From Bradyrhizobium nanningense (GTDB lineage: Bacteria; Pseudomonadota; Alphaproteobacteria; Rhizobiales; Xanthobacteraceae), in contig NZ_LBJC01000023.1 in NCBI RefSeq assembly GCF_004114535.1, positions 186,001 through 250,000 of the forward strand: 64,000 nt of DNA. Direction: 5' to 3'. This document shows, one piece after another, positions 8,687 through 17,065 of this stretch. Position 1 is the stretch's first letter; each line of letters opens with the position of its first letter. The position numbers and the translations under genes are program-made. The notes under the pieces were generated by a model that did not search any database, was not told the origin of the DNA, and was given only the letters and a program-made list of their open reading frames with translations.

Positions 8687-11600
8687 CGCTGCGGCTTCGG
8701 TTGCGGCAAGGTCCTGCTCCGGCTGGAGCGGCGGCGCAACGGGCAGTGTCATCGGCCGCAGCAGTTCGGCCATCTGCCGCGCCGGCAGGGGCTTTGAGAT
8801 GAGGAAGCCCTGCATCTCGTCGCAGCCATGGGCGCGCAGGAACGCCTCCTGCTCGGCGTTCTCGACGCCTTCGGCGACGACGGTCATGCCGAGCGCCTTG
8901 CCCATGCTGATGATCGCCTGTGCGATCGCCTGGTCCTCCGAATCCTGCGGCAGGTCCCGCACGAAGGAGCGGTCGATCTTGATGGTGTCGATCGGGAAGT
9001 GCTTCATCAGCGACATTGACGAATAACCGGTGCCGAAATCGTCGATCGCGAGGCGAATGCCGCGGCTCTGGATGGCGTCGAGCACCTTGAGCGCGCGACC
9101 GACATTGCGCATCATCATGCTCTCGGTGACTTCGAGCTGGAGCAGCACCGGCGACATGCCGCTGGCCGCCAGCGCCTCGTCGACGTCCTGCAACAGATGC
9201 TCGTCGGCGAACTGCCGCGGCGACAAATTGACCGCCATCGACACCGGCAACAGGCCGCGGCGCTGCCAGGCCATGGCCTGCGCGCAGGCCTCGTTGAGCA
9301 CCCAGCGGCCGATCGGCACGATCAGCCCGGTTTCCTCCGCCAGCGGAATGAACTGCGCCGGCGAGACGCTGCCGAGATCGGGATGCGTCCAGCGCAGCAA
9401 TGCTTCCACGCCGGTGATCTGGCCGGTCTCCATCTCCACCTTGGGCTGGTAGTTCAGCGAGAGCTGCCCGCGCTCCAGCGCCCGGCGCAGCGCGCTCTCC
9501 AACGACAGCCTTTCGATCGACTGCGTCGTCACTTCCTTGGAGAAGAAGCGATAGCCGTTCTTGCCGTCTTCCTTGGCGAGATACATCGCCATGTCGGCGT
9601 TCTTGGTCAGCGTCTGCGCGTCGGAGCCATTGGCCGGATACATCGCGATGCCGATCGAAGCCGTGGTGTGGCACTCGTGCCCGGCCAGTTCCATGGGCTG
9701 GGCGAGTGCGGCCAGGAGCCCGGTCGCGATGCGCTGAACGTCGTCGATCTCGCCGCACTGATCGAGGATCACCACGAACTCGTCGCCGCCGAGCCGCGCC
9801 ACCACGTCGCTTTCCCGCAGCGCGCCACGTAAGCGTTTCGCCACTTCGAGCAGAAGCAGGTCGCCGGCCTCGTGCCCCAGCGAATCGTTGATGACCTTGA
9901 AGCGGTCGAGATCGATGAACAGCACCGCAAAACGGTGATCGTGACGCTCTGCCGCGTCGATCGCCTCGCGCAAGAGCCCGTTGAAGGTCTCGCGGTTCGG
10001 AAGGTCCGTCAGGCTGTCATGCGAGGCGAGGTACTCGATCCGTTCGTCCGCCTCGTTCTTGGCGTCGGCGCGATCGAAGTTCTCCACCGCAAAGGACACG
10101 TTGTCGGCGAGACGCTGCAACAGCTCGACGAACTCGGCCGTGAAGGTCGCCGGTTCGGTCGACATGTAGATCATGACGCCGACGGCCTGGTCGTGCACGA
10201 TGAGCGGAAACGCCGCGCCTGAGCGCGCCCCGTCGTTGCGGACGATGGCATGGAAGGCACTCACGCGCTGGTCGTTGAGATAGTCGTTGCTGATGCAAGG
10301 CTGGCGCGTGCGGAACGCCGTGCCGCTCATCCCGCGCCCTTCGGGCCGCTCGGGATCGATGGAGAGACGGACGTTGCGCGTGGTGTCGGAGGACGGGCCT
10401 GCGCTGGCCACGATTTCCAGCTGATCGCTGTCGGCCTTGGCCAGGGCGATGGTGGTCGAGGTGAACTTGGCGCCGTTCGAGGCCGCAAGGCATACCAGGT
10501 CGAACAACTCGGCGCGCGACTTCGCTCGCATGATCGCCTCGTTGGTCGCGCTCAAGGCCGCGAACATGCGCCTCAACCGCTCCTTCTGCGCCTCGGTGCG
10601 CGCCTTTTCCTCGGCACGCTCGAAATTGTCGAGCGCGAACGAGACGTTTTCGGCAAGACGAGCCAGCAGCTCGACCAGATCCGGCGTGAATGTATCCTCC
10701 TCCGGCGCAAGGAACAGCAGGATGCCGATCGGCTTCTGGCCGTCGCGCAGAAGCGGGAAGCTGGCAGCCGCGCGGGTTCCGTCCTCGACGGCCTTGGAGT
10801 GCCAGTGTGCCGAGCGAGGATCGTGCATATAGTCGTTGATGACGCTCGGCCGGCACGTCCGCACCGAAGTTCCGATGATTCCCTGGCCTTCGGGATGGTC
10901 TGGGGAAATCGCACAGGTGCGCCCGACCATTCGCTCCTGGAGCCGTCCCTTCACGGCGACGACCCGAACCAACTCGCATGTCTCGTCGATGATTCCAATC
11001 GTCGCCGAGGCGAACATGCCACCCAGCACGGCCGCCTGACATGCGACGTCGAACAGCTCCTCGCGAGTCTCGGCGCGCATGATGGCTTCGTTGGTGGCGC
11101 TCAACGCCGCGAACATGCCGCTCAGCCGGTCTCGCTGCTTGTCGGCCTTCGCCTTCTCCTCGGCGCGGTCGAGATTTCCGATGGCGAAGGACACGTTGCG
11201 GGCAAGACGTTCCAGCAGCTCGATCAGCTCGGGCGTGAACGCGCCTATCTCGAGGGAATTGAACAGGAACACGCCCTCGGTGCGATCGCCGTTGAGCAAC
11301 GGCAGCGCAGCGGAGGATTTGACGCCGGTGCGGCGCGCGCTGTCGTGCCACGGCTTGAGGCGATCATCGGCCAGCAGGTCGTTGGTCAGGCACGGCTTTC
11401 TGGTGCGGAAACAGATGCCGGTCAGGCCTCGTCCTTCCGGCACCCTGTCCGTCGTTGCAAATTTGAGCCTGCGCACTTCATCGGAATTGGGTCCTGCGGA
11501 GGCGACGACGCGCAGCAGCTCGGAGGCTGGCTCTGTGAGCGCGATCGTGGCCGAGCCGAACTTGCCGCCCTGCACGGACGCTTCGCAGACGAGATCGAAC

Positions 11601-12832
11601 AGCTCGGCACGCGATGTCGCCCGGATGATCGCTTCGTTGGTGGCGCTCAGCGCGGCGTACATGCGCGCCAGCCGCTCTTCCTCCGCCGCAATTTTGGCGT
11701 TCTGGGACTCGCGATCGAAATTGTCGAGAGCAAAGCAGACGTTTTCGGCGATCCGCAGCATCAGCGCGACGACTTCTTCCTCCTTGGCCCAGGACCGGCT
11801 GATGAAGGACAGCATGACGCCGACGCTCTGACCATGCTTGATCAGAGGAGCGGCGACGCAGGCGGCAACGCCGGAATTGATGTTGGCTTGCTCCCACGCC
11901 GTCCCCTTGGTGCGGCGGGGCAGATCGTCTTCCAAGCACGGTTTCTGCGAGCGGAATACCTCACCTGAAATTCCGCGGCCATACGGATTTGCCGGATCGA
12001 CCGAGTACCGGGTTCGAGCAACCAGTTCCAGGTTCTGGCCGGTACCCGCAACAGGCTTCAGCCAATCGGAATCCGGCTCCTTCAGCAAAATGAAGGTCGA
12101 GAGGGATTTGCCCCCGTGAACGGAGGCATCGCAGACGAGCTGATACAGCTCCTGCTCGGTCTTGGCGCGCAGGATTGCCTCGTTGGTGGCGCTGATGGCC
12201 CCGAACATGCGGTTAAGCCGCCGCGTCGCCCGTTCGCTGCGCTGTTGCGCGGTTGCGCGCGCGAAATTGTCCAGGGCGTAGGAAATGTTGGCCGACATCC
12301 GCTCGAACAGCGAGACCATCTGGTCGTCCAGCGAATTGGGCTCGCTGCGGGTCACCAACAGCACGCCGACACACTTGCCGTTGCAAAGCAGCGGCAGGGC
12401 CGCGGCCGCACCGATATCAGCCGAAGCCGCGCCCTCGCGCCACGCCAGCGAGCGCGGATCGTTCAGATAATCGTTGCTGATGCACAGCTTGTGCTCGCGA
12501 AACGCCTCGCCTCCGACGCCCGAGCCCTCGGGGGTGCCGGCTTCCGTCGTGATCAGGATCGAGCTCAGTCGCGGAATGTCGTCGCCGCAGCCGGCCGCAA
12601 AGCACAGCCGCCGGCCGTCCGGTTCGACCAGGAACACGGCGACCGCCAAGAAGTCCCCGCTCGAAAACCCGGCGTCGCAGACCTTCTGGTACAGCTCGTC
12701 CGGCGATTTCGCGTAGAGGATCGCTTCGTTGATGGCGCTCAACGCCGCAAAGGTGCGCGCGAGTGTCGTCGGCACGATCTCAGCTCCCGGGCATTCTGCC
12801 TGTTTCTCCCGGGTGACTTTATGAATGGCCAT
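8660..12832 (-). CDS. Five-GAF GGDEF-EAL cyclic-di-GMP enzyme
   Basis: The 1390-residue cytosolic protein should make and/or degrade cyclic di-GMP under control of small ligands. Five tandem GAF modules start near residues 31, 211, 392, 575 and 758, each opening with a near-identical alpha-helix (LSATNEAI) and ending with NVSFALDNF-like helices. The GGDEF domain (about 935-1095) has GGDEF at 1015-1019 and the inhibitory RESD site at 1006-1009. The EAL domain (about 1105-1355) has EALLR at 1143-1147, NLSPRQF, EVTES, DDFGTGYSS, KIDRSF, AEGVEN and QGFL, so all metal and catalytic residues seem present. No membrane segment or receiver domain is seen. Both activities look intact. Confidence 0.95.
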   Translation of the reverse strand: MAIHKVTREKQAECPGAEIVPTTLARTFAALSAINEAILYAKSPDELYQKVCDAGFSSGDFLAVAVFLVEPDGRRLCFAAGCGDDIPRLSSILITTEAGTPEGSGVGGEAFREHKLCISNDYLNDPRSLAWREGAASADIGAAAALPLLCNGKCVGVLLVTRSEPNSLDDQMVSLFERMSANISYALDNFARATAQQRSERATRRLNRMFGAISATNEAILRAKTEQELYQLVCDASVHGGKSLSTFILLKEPDSDWLKPVAGTGQNLELVARTRYSVDPANPYGRGISGEVFRSQKPCLEDDLPRRTKGTAWEQANINSGVAACVAAPLIKHGQSVGVMLSFISRSWAKEEEVVALMLRIAENVCFALDNFDRESQNAKIAAEEERLARMYAALSATNEAIIRATSRAELFDLVCEASVQGGKFGSATIALTEPASELLRVVASAGPNSDEVRRLKFATTDRVPEGRGLTGICFRTRKPCLTNDLLADDRLKPWHDSARRTGVKSSAALPLLNGDRTEGVFLFNSLEIGAFTPELIELLERLARNVSFAIGNLDRAEEKAKADKQRDRLSGMFAALSATNEAIMRAETREELFDVACQAAVLGGMFASATIGIIDETCELVRVVAVKGRLQERMVGRTCAISPDHPEGQGIIGTSVRTCRPSVINDYMHDPRSAHWHSKAVEDGTRAAASFPLLRDGQKPIGILLFLAPEEDTFTPDLVELLARLAENVSFALDNFERAEEKARTEAQKERLRRMFAALSATNEAIMRAKSRAELFDLVCLAASNGAKFTSTTIALAKADSDQLEIVASAGPSSDTTRNVRLSIDPERPEGRGMSGTAFRTRQPCISNDYLNDQRVSAFHAIVRNDGARSGAAFPLIVHDQAVGVMIYMSTEPATFTAEFVELLQRLADNVSFAVENFDRADAKNEADERIEYLASHDSLTDLPNRETFNGLLREAIDAAERHDHRFAVLFIDLDRFKVINDSLGHEAGDLLLLEVAKRLRGALRESDVVARLGGDEFVVILDQCGEIDDVQRIATGLLAALAQPMELAGHECHTTASIGIAMYPANGSDAQTLTKNADMAMYLAKEDGKNGYRFFSKEVTTQSIERLSLESALRRALERGQLSLNYQPKVEMETGQITGVEALLRWTHPDLGSVSPAQFIPLAEETGLIVPIGRWVLNEACAQAMAWQRRGLLPVSMAVNLSPRQFADEHLLQDVDEALAASGMSPVLLQLEVTESMMMRNVGRALKVLDAIQSRGIRLAIDDFGTGYSSMSLMKHFPIDTIKIDRSFVRDLPQDSEDQAIAQAIISMGKALGMTVVAEGVENAEQEAFLRAHGCDEMQGFLISKPLPARQMAELLRPMTLPVAPPLQPEQDLAATEAAALRLKRAVV

Positions 12833-13071
12833 CGCCTAAGTGGTCGTTATTGCGCGCTGCAAACCGTCGATCAAAGTGAACGAGCTGCGAACGAGTTGCG
12901 GCAAACTGCCGGAAATACCGTCGTGCGGCACGGGCCTTCGACCAAAGGCGCGTTCTCTTTACGAATTTGCAGCCCTGTATTGGTTTACGGGAGATTGATA
13001 TCGCCGCCGCGCTTTGAGACGATGGCTTTAACAACCAGCGCCCGCCAAGGGCACGAACCTCGGGGAACGCC

Positions 13072-14124
13072 ATGCCGATCGTCAAGGCCGATCGCCTCAC
13101 GCGCGTCAGCGCCGCCCTGCTCCGCGCCGCCGGAGCCACCGAGGAAGAGGCCGACGCCGTTGCGGTCGGCTGCGTCAACGCCAATCTCGCCGGCCACGAT
13201 TCCCACGGCATCATCGCCGTTCCCACCTATATCGACCGCATCAAGGCCGGCCATATCGTTCCCGGCGCCAAATGGACCATCGTCCAGGAATCGCCGACCA
13301 CGACCGTGATCGACGGCCATTGGGGTTTTGGCTTCCACGTCAACGCCAAGGCGATGGCGCTGACGATCGAGAAGGCGAAGACGGCGAACGTCGCGGCGTG
13401 CACGGTGTTCCGGCAGAGCCATGTGGGCCGGCTCGCCGCCTATCCGCTGATGGCGATGCGCGAGGGCATGATCGGGATCGCGACGGCGGATTCCGGCCGC
13501 TCGCCGAAGCACGTGGCGCCGTTCGGGGGCAAGGAGGCGCGGCTCGGCACCAACCCGATCTCGATCGCGGTGCCGTCCGATCTCGACGCGCCGTTCTATC
13601 TGGATATGGCGACCTCGGCGGTCGCGGCCGGCAAGATCCAGCTTGCGGTTGCGCGGGGCGAGGAAATCCCAACGGGATGGATCATCGACGCCGAGGGACG
13701 GCACACCACCGATCCCACGCAATATCGCAAGGGCGGCGCGCTGCTGCCGCTCGGCGGCACCGAGGGCTACAAGGGTAGCGGCCTCGCCGCCATGGTCGAG
13801 GTGCTGTGCGGCTTGCTCACCGGTCTCGGCTTCGGCGTCGAACCGACGGGGCGACACAATGACGGCTGCTTCATGGCGGCGTTCAACGTCGCCGCGTTCC
13901 GCCCGCTGAAGGAGTTCAAGCGCGAGGTCGCCGAGTTCGCGCATTATCTGAAATCGACGCCGCCGTCCGAGGGCAGCAAAGGCGTCTACTATCCCGGGGA
14001 GATCGAGGGCCTGCGCGAGCAACAGCGCCTGCGCGACGGCATCGAGATCGAGGATGCCACCTGGGAAAAACTGCGCGCGCTGGCGCGGGAATACCGGCTC
14101 GACACCGTGCTCGATCTGGCCTGA
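13072..14124 (+). CDS. Malate/L-lactate dehydrogenase family oxidoreductase
   Basis: The 350-residue NAD(P)-dependent enzyme belongs to the Ldh2/MDH2/ureidoglycolate dehydrogenase fold, which oxidises 2-hydroxyacids or reduces imines and 2-oxoacids. The signature GHDSHGI with the catalytic His at 45 lies at residues 41-47. RLGTNPISIAVP (around 161-172) and the DMATSAVAAGKI segment form the nucleotide-binding fold, and KGSGLAAMVEVL follows near 238. It heads a three-gene cluster with a flavin monooxygenase 19 bases downstream and an FAH-type hydrolase after that, so it probably acts on an intermediate of the same catabolic route. The substrate is unknown. Confidence 0.88.
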   Translation: MPIVKADRLTRVSAALLRAAGATEEEADAVAVGCVNANLAGHDSHGIIAVPTYIDRIKAGHIVPGAKWTIVQESPTTTVIDGHWGFGFHVNAKAMALTIEKAKTANVAACTVFRQSHVGRLAAYPLMAMREGMIGIATADSGRSPKHVAPFGGKEARLGTNPISIAVPSDLDAPFYLDMATSAVAAGKIQLAVARGEEIPTGWIIDAEGRHTTDPTQYRKGGALLPLGGTEGYKGSGLAAMVEVLCGLLTGLGFGVEPTGRHNDGCFMAAFNVAAFRPLKEFKREVAEFAHYLKSTPPSEGSKGVYYPGEIEGLREQQRLRDGIEIEDATWEKLRALAREYRLDTVLDLA

Positions 14125-14143
14125 CGGAATGGAGAACAGCAGC

Positions 14144-15511
14144 ATGACGCGACAGATGGTCCTGGTCGGCTTCCTCCAGGCGCAGAACTGCACCAACTTG
14201 CCGAGTTCCTGGCGGCATCCGGACTCGCGCGAGGATTCGATGTCGGCGGACTATTATCAGGAGATCGCCAGAATTCTCGAAGCCGGCAAGTTCCATATGG
14301 CCTTCTTCGACGATCGCCTGGCGATGCCGGACCGCTATGGCAACGACCACGCCCATACCGTCGAATACGGCATCCGCTGCGTGAAGATGGATCCGCTGAT
14401 CGTGCTGACCACGATGGGCATGGTCACCGAGAAGCTCGGACTTGGTGCGACCTGCTCGACCACCTATTACGAACCCTTCGACGTCGCGCGCCGCTTCGCA
14501 ACGCTCGATCTGATGTCAGGCGGACGCGCGGGCTGGAACGTCGTGACCTCGCTCAACGACGGCGAAGCCCTCAACATGGGCCGGGATTCGCATCCCGAGC
14601 ACGATTCCCGCTACGACCGCGCCGACGAGTTCATGGAGGTCGTGCTCGGTCACTGGGACACCTGGGAGGACGGCGCGCTCATCATGGACAAGCAAAGCGG
14701 CCGCTTTGCCGATCCGAGCAAAGTGAAGCGGCTCGATCACAAGGGACCGGCATTCAAGTCGCGCGGGCCGTTCACCGTACCGCGCTCGCAACAGGGCCAT
14801 CCCGTGATCATCCAGGCCGGCGCCTCGGGCCGCGGCCAGCGCTTTGCGGGGCGATGGGGCGAGGTGATCTTCACGGCCGCGCGCAATCTCGCCGGGGCCA
14901 AGGAGGGCTACGCGGCCGTACGCAACGAGGCCGCCAAAGCCGGCCGCGATCCCGACCAGATGCTCCTCTGCAATCTGACGACGCCGGTCTGCGCCGCGAC
15001 CAAGACCGAGGCCGAGGACAAGATGGCCCTAATCAACAAGCTGCCGCTGCAGATCGACGCGCTGTCGCTGCTTGCCGAAGCGCTCAACTACGACTTCGCC
15101 TCCAAGGATCTCGACGAGCCGCTGACGACGGACGAGCTGAAGAGCATGCAAGGTATCCTGGGCATCCGCGATGGCGTGCTGAAGAATTCGGGCAAGAGCA
15201 ACCCGAGCGCGCGTGACTTCGTCACCTTCTCCGGCCGCGGCCAGGTCCAGGACGCCATGGTCGGCGGCCCCAAGGAGATCGCGGACAAGCTGGAGGAAAT
15301 GTTCGTCGAGCGTGGCTGCGACGGCTTTGTCATCGCCGCAACCTACGTGCCCGGCTCCTACGCCGATTTCGTCCGGCATATCGTGCCGGAACTGCAACGC
15401 CGCGGCCTGTTCCAGAGGGACTATCGCGGCAAGACGCTGCGGGAGAATCTCGGGCTCAAGCGGCCGGCGGCCGGCGCCTGGAAGGTGCAGCCGCGCGATG
15501 CCGCGGAATAA
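14144..15511 (+). CDS. NtaA/SnaA/DszA-type flavin-dependent monooxygenase
   Basis: The 455-residue protein belongs to the FMNH2-dependent luciferase-like monooxygenases that include nitrilotriacetate monooxygenase NtaA and the sulfone monooxygenase DszA. The start MTRQMVLVGF fits the family better than an ATG 15 bases earlier. Seen are the FMN-site FFDDRLAMPD segment (about 48-57), RAGWNVVTSLND (about 126-137), the YDRADEFMEVV helix and IIQAGASGRGQRFA. The enzyme needs a separate flavin reductase, none of which is adjacent. With the dehydrogenase and hydrolase genes on either side it forms an operon for breaking down an unidentified organic compound. Confidence 0.9.
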   Translation: MTRQMVLVGFLQAQNCTNLPSSWRHPDSREDSMSADYYQEIARILEAGKFHMAFFDDRLAMPDRYGNDHAHTVEYGIRCVKMDPLIVLTTMGMVTEKLGLGATCSTTYYEPFDVARRFATLDLMSGGRAGWNVVTSLNDGEALNMGRDSHPEHDSRYDRADEFMEVVLGHWDTWEDGALIMDKQSGRFADPSKVKRLDHKGPAFKSRGPFTVPRSQQGHPVIIQAGASGRGQRFAGRWGEVIFTAARNLAGAKEGYAAVRNEAAKAGRDPDQMLLCNLTTPVCAATKTEAEDKMALINKLPLQIDALSLLAEALNYDFASKDLDEPLTTDELKSMQGILGIRDGVLKNSGKSNPSARDFVTFSGRGQVQDAMVGGPKEIADKLEEMFVERGCDGFVIAATYVPGSYADFVRHIVPELQRRGLFQRDYRGKTLRENLGLKRPAAGAWKVQPRDAAE

Positions 15512-15523
15512 CGAGGACAGACC

Positions 15524-16309
15524 ATGCGCTGGCTGAAATTTACCGCCGCGGGCAAGACCTCGTGGGGACTCGTCGAGGGCGATCAGGTCATCGCGGTCGA
15601 TGGCGATCCCTTCAGCGAATGGCAGCGCACCTCGCGCGCGCATTCGCTGTCGCACGTAAAGTTCGAGCTGCCGCTGATCCCCCGCACCTTCTATTGCGTC
15701 GGCCTGAACTATCTGAAGCACCTGAAGGAAGCCGCCGACAAGCGCGGCGAGGTGCCGGCCGTGCCCGACCGTCCCGAGATCGGCTACCGCGCCCAGAACG
15801 CGCTGATCGCACATGACGAGGACGTCGTGATCCCGTCCTTTGCGACGGAGAAGATCCATTACGAGGGCGAGCTTGTCGTCGTCATCGGCAAGAAGGTGAA
15901 GCATCTCACCAAAGAGAACGCGATGGATTGCGTGTTCGGCTACACCATCGGCAACGACGTCAGCGAGCGAAGTTGGCAGAAGGCAGACCGCAGTCTGTGG
16001 CGTTCGAAGAACGCCGACACGTTCAAGCCGATGGGTCCATGGATCGAGACCGAGGCCGACCTCGACAAGATGGAAACAATCGTCCGGGTCAACGGCAAGG
16101 AGACCAACCGCTTCGCGACCGGCGACATGATTTTCGGCGTGGTGCCGTTCCTGGTCGAGCTGACGAAGTATTTTACTTTATGGCCCGGCGACGTGATCTG
16201 GATGGGCACGGACGGCGCATCGCCCGATATCAAGCACGGCGATGTCGTAGAGATCGAGATCACGGGCGTCGGGACATTGCGCAACAGGTTTGTGCGGGAG
16301 GGGCGGTAG
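15524..16309 (+). CDS. Fumarylacetoacetate hydrolase family protein
   Basis: The 261-residue protein has the FAH C-terminal fold, whose members cleave or decarboxylate acylpyruvates and related 1,3-dicarbonyl compounds using a divalent metal. The metal ligands are in place: HYEGELVVVIG with Glu114 and Glu116, and GYTIGNDVSER with Asp145. The GPWIETEADL and GDVIWMGTDG segments are typical of the family, and length is normal for the bacterial single-domain form. It lies 12 bases after the monooxygenase gene and ends the operon, where a large inverted repeat follows. Exact substrate unknown. Confidence 0.9.
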   Translation: MRWLKFTAAGKTSWGLVEGDQVIAVDGDPFSEWQRTSRAHSLSHVKFELPLIPRTFYCVGLNYLKHLKEAADKRGEVPAVPDRPEIGYRAQNALIAHDEDVVIPSFATEKIHYEGELVVVIGKKVKHLTKENAMDCVFGYTIGNDVSERSWQKADRSLWRSKNADTFKPMGPWIETEADLDKMETIVRVNGKETNRFATGDMIFGVVPFLVELTKYFTLWPGDVIWMGTDGASPDIKHGDVVEIEITGVGTLRNRFVREGR

Positions 16310-16323
16310 CAGCCTCAGCACCC

Positions 16324-16447
16324 GTGCCGTAGGGTGGGTTTGCCCTGGAGATGCGCGAAGCGCATCTGCTTGGCGTAACCACCTCGTCAGCTTTCCGCGG
16401 AGACATCGATGGTGGGTTACGCCTTCGGCTAACCCACCCTACGGCAC
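16324..16447. repeat. Nested palindromic repeat
   Basis: A perfect 17-base inverted repeat, GTGCCGTAGGGTGGGTT at 16324-16340 and its complement at 16431-16447, encloses two smaller hairpins: GATGCG/CGCATC at 16350-16366 and GGTGGGTTA/TAACCCACC at 16411-16438. It sits between convergent genes and could end transcription in both directions. A related element is at 56786-56843. Confidence 0.8.
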
Positions 16448-16457
16448 TTCCCGTGTC

Positions 16458-16913
16458 TCAAAACGGCAGCGCCACGCTCGCCTTGATCTCCTTCAACACC
16501 ACGTTGCTGCGGACATAGCGGATGCCGGGGATGCGAAACATGAACTCGTCGAGGAAGCGATTGTAGGCCGCCATGTCCTTCACGACGACGCGCAGATGAT
16601 AGTCAGCATCACCCGTGGTCGCAAAGCACTCCAGCACCTCGCGCCGCTTGATCACACGCGCGACGAATTCGTCAACGAACTTGGCGTCGTGCCGCTCCAG
16701 CGAGACGTGGAGGATGGCCGACATCGCAAAGCCCGCCTGTTCGCGCGCGACCAAAGCCGCATAGCCCTGAATGACGCCAGCCTCCTCCAGCGCGCGCACC
16801 CGTCGCCAGCAGGCGGAGGTGGACATGCCGACCTCGTCCGCCAGTTGCTGGTTAGTGGCTCGGCCGTCCTTCTGAAGGTGGGCGAGAATCCGGGTGTCCT
16901 GGTCTTCGATCAT
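16458..16913 (-). CDS. Lrp/AsnC family transcriptional regulator
   Basis: This 151-residue protein has an N-terminal helix-turn-helix (about 5-55, with TNQQLADEVGMS at 20-31) followed by the RAM ligand-binding domain, where CFATTGDADYHLRV carries the amino-acid-sensing motif. It is of normal family length. It is divergent from the indolepyruvate oxidoreductase gene with a 152-base shared promoter region. That arrangement is common for Lrp-type activators of amino-acid catabolism, so control of the oxidoreductase by an aromatic or branched-chain amino acid is a reasonable inference. Confidence 0.92.
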   Translation of the reverse strand: MIEDQDTRILAHLQKDGRATNQQLADEVGMSTSACWRRVRALEEAGVIQGYAALVAREQAGFAMSAILHVSLERHDAKFVDEFVARVIKRREVLECFATTGDADYHLRVVVKDMAAYNRFLDEFMFRIPGIRYVRSNVVLKEIKASVALPF

Positions 16914-17065
16914 GGGATCTCACAATTCAGTCAAATCTACCAAATTTCGCCGCATCGCGCAAAACCTTACCAGAAATCAGCTTCCAATCGAATACATAGG
17001 TAAGAACTACCAGCGCCCCGGGCATACCCTTCCACCGTTCGGCAGGGTGCCGCGCGAGGTCTGCC

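Noticed and set aside
10250..11968. 572-codon plus-strand open frame within the five-GAF gene
   Set aside because: It is antisense to repeated GAF modules, and the repeat structure makes long open antisense frames more likely.
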